The translations under genes were made by a program, and so were the position numbers. 64,000 nt of DNA from Streptomyces sp. SAT1 (GTDB lineage Bacteria; Actinomycetota; Actinomycetes; Streptomycetales; Streptomycetaceae). Position 1 is the stretch's first letter. Every line of letters begins with the position of its first letter. The DNA is taken from NCBI RefSeq assembly GCF_001654495.1, contig NZ_CP015849.1:7171001-7235000 (forward strand), given 5' to 3'. Of this stretch, positions 23,287 to 32,423 are shown piece after piece. The notes beneath the pieces were generated by a model that saw nothing but the letters and a program-made list of their open reading frames with translations, ran no database searches and had not been told where the DNA came from.

Positions 23287-24336
23287 TCAGTCGGCGGAGC
23301 GCGAACCGGCGGGACGGCGCCGCAGCGCGGGTGTGGTCAGCGCCGGCGGGGCCCAGACGCCGTCCGGCGGATAGACGTCGGTCCCGGGCGGCACGATCGC
23401 GTCGATCCGGTCGAGCGCGGCGTCGTCCAGGACCACGGACCGGCCCTTCAGAGTGGCGCGCAGCTGCTCCATGGTGCGCGGGCCGATGATCACGGACGTG
23501 ACCGCGGGATGCGCCAGCGGGAAGGCCACGGCCAGTTCCGGCAGCGTGCGGCCCATTTCCTCGGCCAGGGCCACCAGTTCCTCGACCGCCTCCAGCTTCG
23601 CGACCGTGGTCGGCGCCGACGGGTCGAAGCGGCCCGGGTGCAGGGCGGGGCGCCCCGTGCTCAGATCGGTGTCCCGGCCCTTGCGGTAGCGGCCGGTCAG
23701 GAACCCCGACGCCAGCGGGCTCCAGGTCAGCACGCCCATGCCCAGGCGCTCGGCCACCGGCAGCACATGCCGTTCGACGCCCCGGGCCAGCAGCGAGTAC
23801 GGCGGCTGCTCGGTCCGGAATCGGTGCAGACCGCGCCGTTCGGCCACATGGTGCGCCTCGACGATCTGCTCCGCGGGGAACGTGGAGCAGCCGAACGCCC
23901 GTATCTTGCCCTGGCGCACGAGGTCGGTGAGGGCGGAGAGGGTCTCCTCGACGTCGGTGCGGTGGTCGGGCCGGTGCACCTGGTACAGGTCGATCCAGTC
24001 GGTGCCCAGGCGCCGCAGGCTGTCCTCGACCGCGCGGACGATCCAACGCCGGGAGTTCCCGCCGCTGTTGGGTCCGTCCCCCATCGGGAAGTGCACCTTG
24101 GTGGCGAGCACCACGTCGTCGCGCCGTCCCTTGAGTGCCTTGCCGACGACGGTCTCGGACTCCCCGGCCGAGTACATGTCGGCGGTGTCGACGAAGTTGA
24201 TGCCCTCGTCCAGCGCGGCATGGATGATCCGGGCGCAGTCGTCGTGGTCGGCGTTGCCGACGGAGCCGAACATCATGGTGCCGAGGCAGTAGGGGCTGAC
24301 CTCGATGCCGGTACCGCCCAGAACGCGGTGGCGCAT
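23287..24336 (-). CDS. Aldo/keto reductase
   Basis: The product is 349 residues, starting at ATG behind GGAGACAC. It has GINFVDTADMYSAGESETVVGKALKG (catalytic Asp and Tyr), VLATKVHFP (catalytic Lys), DWIDLYQVHRPDH (His) and the NADP-binding VTSVIIGPRTMEQLRATL. This is the pattern of the YajO/IolS/Kv-beta-like branch. It is an NADPH-dependent carbonyl reductase; the substrate is unknown. Confidence 0.92.
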   Translation of the reverse strand: MRHRVLGGTGIEVSPYCLGTMMFGSVGNADHDDCARIIHAALDEGINFVDTADMYSAGESETVVGKALKGRRDDVVLATKVHFPMGDGPNSGGNSRRWIVRAVEDSLRRLGTDWIDLYQVHRPDHRTDVEETLSALTDLVRQGKIRAFGCSTFPAEQIVEAHHVAERRGLHRFRTEQPPYSLLARGVERHVLPVAERLGMGVLTWSPLASGFLTGRYRKGRDTDLSTGRPALHPGRFDPSAPTTVAKLEAVEELVALAEEMGRTLPELAVAFPLAHPAVTSVIIGPRTMEQLRATLKGRSVVLDDAALDRIDAIVPPGTDVYPPDGVWAPPALTTPALRRRPAGSRSAD

Positions 24337-24453
24337 GTGTGTCTCCTCGCGAGCCGTCCTCAGATGTCGGCGTGACCCTACGGGTTGGAGCCCGCTTCAG
24401 GGCAAGCGCACCGGCGTCCGGCCGGGTCCGCGGGGCCGCCCGGAACAGATCAC

Positions 24454-24502
24454 CACCGGCCGGTGTTCATACCGGTGTTCGACCGCACCGGCCGGTGCGG
24501 TC
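24454..24502 (+). promoter_or_regulatory. Paired CACCGGCCGGTG palindromes upstream of the stress protein gene
   Basis: CACCGGCCGGTG occurs at 24454-24465 and again at 24486-24497, the second inside a 22-bp perfect palindrome at 24481-24502. Between them CCGGTGTTC is tandemly repeated. The block ends 30 bp before the universal stress protein start and looks like a promoter-operator region. Confidence 0.5.
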
Positions 24503-24532
24503 GGGCAGGATCCGAACGGAAGAGGGAAGCAC

Positions 24533-24970
24533 ATGTTCCACCGCGTACTCGTCGCCGTCGACTCGAGCCCCGCCCGCCACTCGGCCGTGCGACTGGCAGG
24601 TGACATGGCGCGGCTGACCGGCGCCAGGGTCGGCGTGCTGCACGTCGCGCCCACCGCGGCGACGCTCGCCGTCGTCGTCCCGCTGGAGGGCGACGCGGAG
24701 GCCAAGGCCCTCGTCGACGAGGCCGTCACCGCGCTGCGCGAGGCGGGTGTCGAGGCCGAGGGCACCGTCGCGAGCGGCCTCACCACCGAGATCGCCACCG
24801 CCATCTCCGCCGCCGCCGAGGACTTCGGCGCCGACCTGGTGGTCCTCAGCCCGCACCATCGCGGCTTCCTCGAAGGCATCTTCAGCCCCCGGGTCAGCGA
24901 CGCCGTCGCCCACACCGGCCGCACGGCCGTTCTGCTGGCCCCGGAGGAGGGCCCCGGCACCGGAGCCTGA
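24533..24970 (+). CDS. Universal stress protein, UspA family
   Basis: The product is 145 residues from the ATG at 24533, behind AGAGGGA. It has MFHRVLVAVDSSPARHSAVR at the N-terminus, GVLHVAPTA, then ADLVVLSPHHRGFLEGIFSPRVSDAVAHTGRTAVLL. The usual ATP-binding G2xG9GS/T signature is replaced by SPHHRGFLEGIFSPRVS, so ATP binding is uncertain. Such proteins in actinobacteria respond to dormancy, redox or envelope stress. It stands alone behind a palindromic control region. Confidence 0.85.
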   Translation: MFHRVLVAVDSSPARHSAVRLAGDMARLTGARVGVLHVAPTAATLAVVVPLEGDAEAKALVDEAVTALREAGVEAEGTVASGLTTEIATAISAAAEDFGADLVVLSPHHRGFLEGIFSPRVSDAVAHTGRTAVLLAPEEGPGTGA

Positions 24971-25396
24971 GGTCCGCGCCGAGGCGGCGGCCGTGCCTGT
25001 ACCTGCTCCGGGTGCCCGGAGCGCGGCCCCGTCGCCGCCGTCGTGGACCCGAAGCGCCCGAGCGGTGCTCCGGCGGCGAGCGCGGCCAGTGCCGCCGGCC
25101 CCGCGCCGCCCGGTCCCGCGCCGCTGCGGAGACGGGCGCGGGTGCACCGCTGGTCCGCGCCGGTGCGCCGCCGGACCGCGCGGACGCGCCGCAGGTCCTC
25201 GCCCGGCGGCTCGGCGAGGAGGACGGCCGCCGTCACGCGGGACCGCCGGCTCCGCCTCGGTTCCGTCGTCCGGGTCGGTGAGCCGGGCGCCGGGAAGCGG
25301 GCCCCGCCGTCCGCCCGCCCGTCGAGTGCCTCGCCACGGCGCGCTGTCGCGGTCCCGGCGGCCATGGACTGCCGTGTGCGAGGCCGTGCCGGACGG
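24971..25396. other. No recognisable gene
   Basis: These 426 bases are very G/C-rich. Long frames exist on both strands, but their translations are Arg/Ala/Pro-rich without family motifs and look like composition artefacts. I see no hairpin or repeat worth naming. Confidence 0.5.
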
Positions 25397-25969
25397 TCAG
25401 GAGCGGGCGGCGGGCAGTTTCCCCTCCACGCGGGGCGCGAGCTTGTCGAGGCCGTCGCAGAGGTCCTGCTGGGTGGGTCTGACGTCGGAGACGCCGAGGA
25501 ACTCGGAGAGCCGGACGAGGGCGGCCGAGGAGCCGTCGATCGAGAACAGCAGCTCGCACCGGACGTCGTTCCCCGGCGTCGTGTTCCGCCAGATCCGCCG
25601 GCCGCCGACGGCGGAGCGCTCGGTGATCCGTTCCCCGGAGGAGGCGCGCAGGGTGCGCACCTCCGCGTCGGCGGACCTCGGCAGCAGCGTCAGCGTCAGC
25701 GCGGTGCTCGCGCCCTCGAAGAACGCCGAACCCTCCCAGAGGCAGCCGGGCGGGTCGCTCATGGGCCGGGCGTCGTGCAGTTCGTACTCCGTCACCTCGT
25801 CCTCGGTGAAGAAGTCGCACGGCGTGATCGACCTGGCATCGGCGGGCCGTGGCGCGGGCCGCGCCGCGCCGGATCCCCCGGAGGATCCCGACGAGCATCC
25901 GGTGACGGCGCCGAAGCACAGGATCACCGGCGCGACGGCACAGACCAGCAGCGGGCTCCGACCCCTCAT
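25397..25969 (-). CDS. Lipoprotein, DUF3558-like
   Basis: The product is 190 residues from the ATG at 25969, behind GAGGAGTGGTG. A hydrophobic leader (LLVCAVAPVILCFGAVTGCSSG) carries a lipobox with Cys at about 25, followed by a Ser/Gly/Ala linker. The domain TPCDFFTEDEVTEYELHD with later GCLWEG and CELLFSID resembles DUF3558-type cell-surface lipoproteins of actinobacteria, whose function is unknown. It is divergent from the decayed MFS gene. Confidence 0.7.
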   Translation of the reverse strand: MRGRSPLLVCAVAPVILCFGAVTGCSSGSSGGSGAARPAPRPADARSITPCDFFTEDEVTEYELHDARPMSDPPGCLWEGSAFFEGASTALTLTLLPRSADAEVRTLRASSGERITERSAVGGRRIWRNTTPGNDVRCELLFSIDGSSAALVRLSEFLGVSDVRPTQQDLCDGLDKLAPRVEGKLPAARS

Positions 25970-26015
25970 CACCACTCCTCGGCGCCTCCCCAGACAGCCC
26001 CTAGGGGCAGCGGCC

Positions 26016-27110
26016 ATGGCGTCATCCGGCACCACGGGACCCGTTGTCCCTCCGCCCTCGGGAACCGTTCTTCCCTGGTCGTGCGTTCTCTGGCTCGCGG
26101 GGACCTGCGCCTCTCTGGCCGGTGACGCGGCTCTCTGCTTCCCCCTCAGCCGGGCCGCCGGTGCCCACAGCGGTCAGGCGCCCGCACTGGTGCTGACCGC
26201 GATCACGCTGCCCCGGTCCGTGCTCCCGCTGCTGGGCGGGGCAGCGGGCGACCGCTCCGGCGCCCACCGCGTGCTGATCACGGGCGATGCCGCGATGCTT
26301 GCGGCTGTCCTCGCCCTGGCTCTGGCTCTGGCGACCGGGACGCGGGGGACGTCGCTGGGGGTGCTCCTCGGGTTCGCCGCTGTGGTCGGCACCGTCGACG
26401 CGTTCTGTCTGCCCGCGACGGGCCCCATGCCGCGCCGCCCGGTGAGCAAGGAACAGTTCCCCCGTGCGATGGCTGTGCGGCAGGCAGCGGTCAGGCGGCC
26501 GCACAGCTCGGGGCGGCGCTGGTGGCCGCTTTCGGCCTGGGGGACGGCCCTGGTCGACGCGGGCAGTTTCGTCGTGGTCCTGGCCGTCACGGTGTGGGTG
26601 TGCCCGGCGGCCGAGACGGAGCGGGCTCCTCGTGCGCAGAGCGTGCTCGCGGGGATCACCGACAGGCCGAAGCTCGCGGCGGCGGATCCCGTCCTGCGCA
26701 CGCGCTGCTGCTGACGGCAGCGGCCGCGGCGGCGCTGCTGCCGGCGATCTCGTTGCTCGGCCCGCCGCTGGTCCGTTCCAACGGCTGGGGGCCGGGAACG
26801 GCGGGCCTGGTCGCCGCAGGGTAGGGCGCCGGAATACTCTTCGCCGCGCTCCGGCTGCCCGGGTGGGCCCACTGGTACCGGCCGGCGCCCCGGGCACGCA
26901 CTTGTCCCGGGTCCGGTCGCTGCTGTCGCTCGTGCAGAGCTTGGCGTTGGTGGTGCCAACAACATACTGGGCCGGCTCGCGAACGCCCCCGGCCCCGGGA
27001 GCGCGCTCCTGTGGTGCGCGTCCGCCGGCCGCGGTGCCGTGGGCATCGGCCTGACCTCGGCTTCCCCAGGGGCTCCACGCGCGGTCGGCCCGTCCCCGAG
27101 GAGCGGTCCC
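26016..27110 (+). pseudogene. Decayed MFS transporter
   Basis: The first frame starts at ATG 26016 and reads like an MFS exporter (VLWLAGTCASLAGDAALCFPL, then TLPRSVLPLLGGAAGDRSGAHR). Around 26480-26560 the expected helix (QAAAQLGAALVAAFGLG) continues in another frame, then returns with TALVDAGSFVVVLAVTVWV. After a stop at 26712-26714, helix sequence continues in a third segment (LLLTAAAAAALLPAISLLGPPLV) to TAG at 26822, and transporter-like sequence follows to about 27.1 kb. Several frameshifts and stops make this a pseudogene. The 140 bases after it hold nothing recognisable. Confidence 0.75.
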
Positions 27111-27251
27111 GGCCGACGCAACAGCGAGGTGGAACAAGAATACTGACGATCTGTCAAAAGCTGCCCACCCGGTCTGCTCGACGCTGATCCAGGGCACCGC
27201 CTTCCCGCGCCCTTTGCGCCACCGACGCGCGCACGGAGTCTCCCGCTGAGT

Positions 27252-27860
27252 TCACCGCTGGTTGCCGGCCTGCTGCGATCGATGAGGGTCGGTGCGTACG
27301 TGTGCACGCATCCCTTGCAGACCGAACAGGATGAGAAGCTCCACCACGCCGCCGTCGGCGCTGCCCAGCCAGTGGGGGAGGGACGTGTCGAACTCGGCTG
27401 TCTCACCGGGCGGCAGTGTCAGGTCGCGCTCACCGATCACGAGCCGCAGGCGGCCGTTGAGCACGTAGAGCCACTCGAAGCCTTCGTGGGTCTGCGGGGT
27501 CGGTTCGAGTGGTTCCGGCGGGCCGGGAATGATCATCTTGAACGCGTGCACCCCGCCCGGTCGCCGGGACAGGGGCACGAACGTCATCCCGAATCGCCTG
27601 ATCGGCTTGAGGTGGATCCGGGGGTCGCCCGTGCGCGGGGCACCCACGAGGTCGTCCAGCGGAACGCCGTAGGTACGCGCCAGCGGCAGCAGCAGTTCCA
27701 GGCTCGGTCGGCGCTGCCCGCTCTCCAGTCTGGACAGGGTGCTCTGCGACACCCCGGTCGTCGCCGCGAGGTCGGCGAGGGTGATGCCGCGGTCACGACG
27801 CAGCGTGCGAAGACGCGGCCCCACCGCGTCGAGGACGTCGTCGTCCGTCTTGCGATCCAT
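27252..27860 (-). CDS. XRE-family regulator with C-terminal cupin domain
   Basis: The product is 202 residues from the ATG at 27860. Residues about 12-66 form an XRE helix-turn-helix (RGITLADLAATTGVSQSTLS, then RLESGQRRPSLELLLPLA). The rest is a cupin_2 sensor (THEGFEWLYVLNGRLRLVIGERDLTLPPGETAEF, then PHWLG). This is the PuuR/SutR type of small-molecule regulator. It is divergent from the lipoprotein alpha/beta hydrolase gene and probably controls it. A quasi-palindrome sits immediately upstream of its start. Confidence 0.92.
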   Translation of the reverse strand: MDRKTDDDVLDAVGPRLRTLRRDRGITLADLAATTGVSQSTLSRLESGQRRPSLELLLPLARTYGVPLDDLVGAPRTGDPRIHLKPIRRFGMTFVPLSRRPGGVHAFKMIIPGPPEPLEPTPQTHEGFEWLYVLNGRLRLVIGERDLTLPPGETAEFDTSLPHWLGSADGGVVELLILFGLQGMRAHVRTDPHRSQQAGNQR

Positions 27861-27868
27861 CCGGCCAT

Positions 27869-27885
27869 CTTGCCGTAACCGCAAG
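27869..27885. promoter_or_regulatory. Operator candidate between XRE-cupin regulator and hydrolase genes
   Basis: CTTGCCGTAACCGCAAG is a 17-bp quasi-palindrome (one mismatched pair) ending nine bases before the regulator start codon. The position fits autoregulation. Confidence 0.45.
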
Positions 27886-28093
27886 ATCCCGTGCCAGGTC
27901 TCGGGGTGCCTGGCGAGACTGGGCGCACACCGGCCCGAGAGCCACTCGCGAACAGCCGCTGTGCCTTGGACCTGTTCGGCCCGACGTTCTCCACCGGCCG
28001 ACAGGCGGGTCGCGCACACATCCTCCGCGAACCCGCCTCGACGGCACGACCGGCCGTCGACCCGTCGATCCCCCACCTCCAGGACAGGAACCC

Positions 28094-29125
28094 ATGATCA
28101 CCGCACCATGGCCGTCGCCGCGCCCCTTCCTCCGATCCGCGCACACGGTGACAATCGTCCTGCTCACCCTCCTCCTCACGATCGCCACCGCGGCCTGCTC
28201 CGCACCGGCGGCGGACGGCGAGGTTCCCGCCTACGCCGCCGCCACCCAGGGGGATCCCCGGTTCGAGCACAGCTTCCGGCACGGTTTCGCCGACGTCGAC
28301 GGCGTCCGCATGCACTACGTCACCGGCGGCAGCGGCACGCCGGTCGTACTGATCCACGGCTGGCCGCAGACCTGGTACGGCTGGTGGCCGATCATGCCGG
28401 AACTCGCCGAGCACCACACCGTCTACGCCGTCGACCTCCCCGGCCTAGGGGACAGCACCGGGTCACCGACCGGGTACGACAAAGCCACGCTGGCGCGGTA
28501 CGTGCACACGCTGATCGCCGACCGGCTCGGGGTGCGTGACGCGCGTGTCGTCGGGCACGATTTCGGCGCCGCGGTGGCATTCCAGTATGCAAGCCGGTTC
28601 CCCGACGACACCGCACGCCTCGGCTACCTCGACCTGCCGCTGCCCGGGCCCGTGATCGATGCGCGCACCTACCGCTCACTGAGCTGGCACATCGCCTTCC
28701 ACTCCCAGCGACGGATACCCGAGGCGGTCGTGGGTGACCACGTCCGCGAGTACCTGGCGCTGTTCTATCCCCAGGTATCGTTCGGGGGCACGGCGTTCGG
28801 TGGCACCTCCGACCGGTCCCCGTTCACCACCACCGAGATCGACGAGTACGCACGGACCTACAGCCGGCCCAAGGCTCTGGTGGCCGGCTTCGAGCTCTAC
28901 CGCGCCCTCGACAAGGACGTGCTCGACACCAAGGCGGCAGCACCTGCACGTGTCCCCGCTCTGCTCATGACCGCCCAAGGGCAACTCGACGCGATCCGGC
29001 GCACGGTGGCCCCGCGCATGACCGACATCGTGCGGGCGGTGGACGTGCCGAAGGCCGGGCACTGGCTCGTCGAGGAGAACCCCCGGTTCGTCACCGCCGA
29101 GCTGCTGCGTTTCCTCGCCGGATGA
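28094..29125 (+). CDS. Lipoprotein alpha/beta hydrolase, epoxide-hydrolase-like
   Basis: The product is 343 residues from the ATG at 28094. The leader TVTIVLLTLLLTIATAACSAP has a lipobox Cys at about 36, so the enzyme is probably a surface lipoprotein. The hydrolase core shows VVLIHGWPQTWYGWW (oxyanion HGWP motif of epoxide hydrolases and haloalkane dehalogenases), VVGHDFGAAVAF with nucleophile Asp, and AGHWLVEE with the catalytic His. An acidic nucleophile favours epoxide hydrolase or dehalogenase chemistry over esterase. Secreted members of this group are unusual. The divergent XRE-cupin gene is the likely regulator. Confidence 0.87.
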   Translation: MITAPWPSPRPFLRSAHTVTIVLLTLLLTIATAACSAPAADGEVPAYAAATQGDPRFEHSFRHGFADVDGVRMHYVTGGSGTPVVLIHGWPQTWYGWWPIMPELAEHHTVYAVDLPGLGDSTGSPTGYDKATLARYVHTLIADRLGVRDARVVGHDFGAAVAFQYASRFPDDTARLGYLDLPLPGPVIDARTYRSLSWHIAFHSQRRIPEAVVGDHVREYLALFYPQVSFGGTAFGGTSDRSPFTTTEIDEYARTYSRPKALVAGFELYRALDKDVLDTKAAAPARVPALLMTAQGQLDAIRRTVAPRMTDIVRAVDVPKAGHWLVEENPRFVTAELLRFLAG

Positions 29126-29142
29126 CCCTGCTGCCCGAGCGG

Positions 29143-29728
29143 TCCGGGATCCGGTTCCGCAGCCTCGCCGCGTGGTTCACGACACGCCGGTGCGGGTCTC
29201 TTCCACGGACGCCTAGGTCAGGCGTGGAGTGCCGGTCCAGGAGGGCCCGCAGACGGTCGATTCCTCGGCCGTGCTCAGCGCGGGGAGCGCGCCGCCCGCC
29301 TGGAACAGCGGCTCAACGAGCTGACCGGTCTCGACCCGGTTCTTCGGGGAATCGAGGAGCCCTGCTCACCTGCGTGCACCGCGTTGCGGACGCCCGCGAC
29401 CTGCTTCTCCGCGAGGCCGTCGCGTCGCTGTCCACTTCCGGGGAGCGGGTCGCCGCACTGGCCCGGCGGCTGTCGGTCAGCGAACGCCATCCGCGCGACC
29501 TGTTCGCCGGCCATGTCGGCCTGACCCCCAAGCGCTTCGCCCGCATCCAGCGGATCCGCGCCGCGCCGGCCGGGGCGGGATCCGCACAGTGGGCGGCGCT
29601 TGCCGTCGACACCGGGGTTACTACGACCAGTCCCACCTGACGGCTGATTTCCGCACGCTCATGGGACTCTCGCCCACCGCCTTCCACGCAGGCCGCCTTC
29701 CCACCCCGACGCCCTGTCCCACGTGACG
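29143..29728 (+). pseudogene. Decayed AraC-family regulator
   Basis: Only the C-terminal part is legible: VASLSTSGERVAALARRLSVSERHPRDLF, then GLTPKRFARIQRIRAA in one frame, with GYYDQSHLTADFRTLMGLSPTAFHAG continuing in another. These are the two helix-turn-helix units of an AraC protein of the type with an N-terminal DUF6597-like domain. The first 200 bases cannot be read in a single frame. Frameshifts make it non-functional. Confidence 0.7.
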
Positions 29729-29856
29729 TGACCGCGTACCGAACGAGCACTGGTCGCGTCGGTTCCCGTCGGGGCCCCGCGCCTCGGGCGCTTCCACCGG
29801 CGGGTGTCCGGCGCATCTGTGCGGCGCCTCCCCGTGCGTCTGCGGCGCGCAGGACC

Positions 29857-30813
29857 CTAGCCGAAGAGCTGACGTCCGAGGGGGTCGTCCCCGAGGAAGC
29901 GGGCCAGTTCCCTGCGGTCCGGTGCGGTGGCCGGGCCGCTTCGGGTCACCGCGTAGGCGGCGGCCGCGTTGGCCCCGCGCGCGGCGGTCAGCGGGTCGTG
30001 CCCCTGCCCGAGCAGGGCGAGGAACGAGCCGACATGCGCGTCTCCGACGCCGTTGCTGTCCACCGCCTCGACGGGGAAACCCGGCACGTGCGTCGGTGCC
30101 TGGCCGGGCGCCGCCAGCCAGCAGCCGTCCTTGTCCGCCCGGACGAGCACCCCCGCACCCGGCGCCAGCCGGTCCCGCAGCGCGGTGGCGGCGGCCCGCG
30201 GGTCCTCGTGCCCGGACAGCAGCCGGGCCTCGCGGGCGTTGGCGCTGAGCCAGTCCGTGCGGGCCAGGACGGGAGCCAGCACGGTCTCGGGGATGTCGGC
30301 CACCAGCGGCGCCGGGTCCAGGCAGACGGTGACGTCCGCCGGCAGCCCGGCCGTGAACGCGGACAGCAGCGGGCCGTTTCCCGGCAGGACCAGCCCGTAG
30401 CCGGAGAGCTGGAGCAGGTCGCCGGGCCGCAGGCGCGCGGCTACCGCGTCGACGTCCGACTGCGTCAGGGTGGCCTCGACGCCGAAGCTGGTGACGAAGG
30501 TCCGTTCGCCGTCGCCGTCGATCAGGGCCACGGTGAAGCCGGTGTCGCCGTCCGTACGGGCGGGCAGCAGCGGCACGATGTGTTCGGCCGTGAGCGCCTC
30601 CCGGACCAGGTCTCCGTGCGGGCCCGTGCCGTGCAGCCCGGCGAAGACGGCCTCCGTGCCGAGGCGCCGGGCCGCGACGAGGGTGTTGAAGCCGCCGCCC
30701 GCGGTTGTCTCGGTGCGGGTGCCGATGACGTCGCCACCGCGTTCGGGCAGCGCGGGCACCTCGATGACCAGGTCGGCGATGACATTGCCGGCGAGGACGA
30801 GTCGGCGGGTCAT
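29857..30813 (-). CDS. PfkB-family kinase (ribokinase-like)
   Basis: The product is 318 residues. Its ATG overlaps the permease stop as ATGA. Motifs are RRLVLAGNVIADLVIEVPAL, TTAGGGFNTLVAARRLG (substrate and phosphate loop), LCLDPAP-like VCLDPAPLVADIP, and VDSNGVGDAHVGSFLALL, where the usual D-T-x-G-A-G-D is varied to DSNGVGD with the catalytic Asp retained. It is the last gene of the GntR operon. With an NCS1 permease and an ADP-ribosylglycohydrolase-like protein, a ribosyl or nucleoside substrate is likely, but this is inference. Confidence 0.9.
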   Translation of the reverse strand: MTRRLVLAGNVIADLVIEVPALPERGGDVIGTRTETTAGGGFNTLVAARRLGTEAVFAGLHGTGPHGDLVREALTAEHIVPLLPARTDGDTGFTVALIDGDGERTFVTSFGVEATLTQSDVDAVAARLRPGDLLQLSGYGLVLPGNGPLLSAFTAGLPADVTVCLDPAPLVADIPETVLAPVLARTDWLSANAREARLLSGHEDPRAAATALRDRLAPGAGVLVRADKDGCWLAAPGQAPTHVPGFPVEAVDSNGVGDAHVGSFLALLGQGHDPLTAARGANAAAAYAVTRSGPATAPDRRELARFLGDDPLGRQLFG

Positions 30814-32285
30814 CGCCGGACCTCCTGAAGGGCCGGGGAGCCGGTCACACCGTCGCGGTCCGCGGCGCCGGGACGGCGGCCGAGCAGGGCGTACACCGCG
30901 GCGCCGACGGCCATCGAGATGGCCCAGCCGAGCCCGTTCACCCCGAGCCAGGTGTCCGCGAGCGGGCCGGCGAACCACACGTCGGTGTCGCTGGTCGACG
31001 CCTTGGTGAAGAGCAGGCCGGCGACGATGGCGGCGGCCCAGCCCGCGACGGCGGGGAGCCGGAAGCCGCCCGAGTACCAGTACCGGCTGGTGCGGGTGGT
31101 GTCCATCAGCGCCTCGGGATCGTAGGCGCGGCCCCACAGCGAGTCCACCGCGATGACTCCGATCCAGGCCGAGATGGGCACGGCCAGCAGGGTCAGGAAG
31201 GTGGAGAACGGCCCGTAGAAGTCGTCGGCGATCAGCATGAAGTAGATGCCGCCTGCGAACATCAGCACCACGTCGAGGGCGACGGCGGCGGCCCGCGGCA
31301 CCCGCAGTCCGAGGGTGATCATCGTCAGGCCGGCCGAGTAGGTGGAGAGGTGGTTCGACATCAGCAGTCCGCCGAAGGCCGCGACGAGGTAGGGGATCGC
31401 CATCCAGGAGGGCAGCATCGCGTTGATCGCCGCGACCGGGTCGGAGGCGGTGGCCAGGGACTTGTCACCCGCCGAGAGCAGCGAGCCGAGCGAGATCAGC
31501 AGGACCAGCGGGATGCCCGCGCCGAACGCCGAGGCGGTGATCAGCCTGCGGCCCGGGATCGCGCGGGGCAGGTAGCGGGCGTAGTCCGCACCGGCGTTGG
31601 CCCAGCCGATGCCGGTGCCCGAGGCGATGAACCCGATGCCCGCGACCACTCCGCTGACCGGGCCCGCAGGGGTGTCGAGGACCTTGGTCCAGTCGACGGT
31701 GGCGACCAGGAAGCCCATCACGACCAGGTTCAGCAGGCCGAAGACGACCGTGGCCCACTTGTTGATCCACATGATGGTGGCATGCCCGAGGCCGCTGATC
31801 AGCAGCGTGCAGCCGATGAAGACCAGCAGGCAGACGACGGTGAGCACGGTGTTCCGGCCGACGCCGAACGCGGTGTCCAGCAGCGCCAGCAGCGCGTACG
31901 CCGCCGTGGTGGTGGAGATCGTCTCCCAGCCGACCCGGCTGAGCCAGCTGATCAGGGTCGGCCCCGCGTTGCCACGCTGGCCGAAGACCGAACGGGAGAG
32001 GGTCAGGGCGGGCGCGCCGCCCTTCTTGCCCGCCAGACTCAGGGCGCCCACCAGCGCGAAGGAACCGAAGGCCCCGACGACGGCGACGAGCACCGACTGC
32101 CAGATGTTCAGGCCGCGGAAGGCGACGAGCGTGGCGCCCAGGGGCAGGCCCAGGATGCTGATGTTGGCGGCGAACCAGGTCCAGAACATCTGGCCGGCCC
32201 GGCCGTGCCGTTCGCTTTCGGGAACCGGCTCGATTCCACGGGTCTCGACGGCGCCGACGCGATCGTTCGTCTTCGAAGCGGTCAT
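30810..32285 (-). CDS. NCS1-family cytosine/purine permease
   Basis: The product is 491 residues, starting at ATG behind AAGGAGG. About twelve helices are evident. It opens with the NCS1 pattern FWTWFAANISILGLPLGATL, then LSRSVFGQRGNAGPTLISWLSRVGWETI and GTGIGWANAGADYARYLP, typical of cytosine or purine/allantoin permeases. The family imports nucleobases or related compounds with a cation. It sits between the ADP-ribosylglycohydrolase-like gene and the kinase. Its leader contains the hexanucleotide repeat, which may affect expression. Confidence 0.92.
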   Translation of the reverse strand: MTASKTNDRVGAVETRGIEPVPESERHGRAGQMFWTWFAANISILGLPLGATLVAFRGLNIWQSVLVAVVGAFGSFALVGALSLAGKKGGAPALTLSRSVFGQRGNAGPTLISWLSRVGWETISTTTAAYALLALLDTAFGVGRNTVLTVVCLLVFIGCTLLISGLGHATIMWINKWATVVFGLLNLVVMGFLVATVDWTKVLDTPAGPVSGVVAGIGFIASGTGIGWANAGADYARYLPRAIPGRRLITASAFGAGIPLVLLISLGSLLSAGDKSLATASDPVAAINAMLPSWMAIPYLVAAFGGLLMSNHLSTYSAGLTMITLGLRVPRAAAVALDVVLMFAGGIYFMLIADDFYGPFSTFLTLLAVPISAWIGVIAVDSLWGRAYDPEALMDTTRTSRYWYSGGFRLPAVAGWAAAIVAGLLFTKASTSDTDVWFAGPLADTWLGVNGLGWAISMAVGAAVYALLGRRPGAADRDGVTGSPALQEVRR

Positions 32286-32302
32286 GACGGTACCTCCTTG
32301 CG

Positions 32303-32411
<109 letters not shown>

Positions 32412-32423
32412 GGCGCGGGCCGG

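Noticed and set aside
24747..26015. Frame extending the MFS reading upstream into the stress protein and lipoprotein genes
   Set aside because: The extra sequence is out of frame with UspA motifs and is Pro/Arg-rich; the MFS start at 26016 is a better choice.
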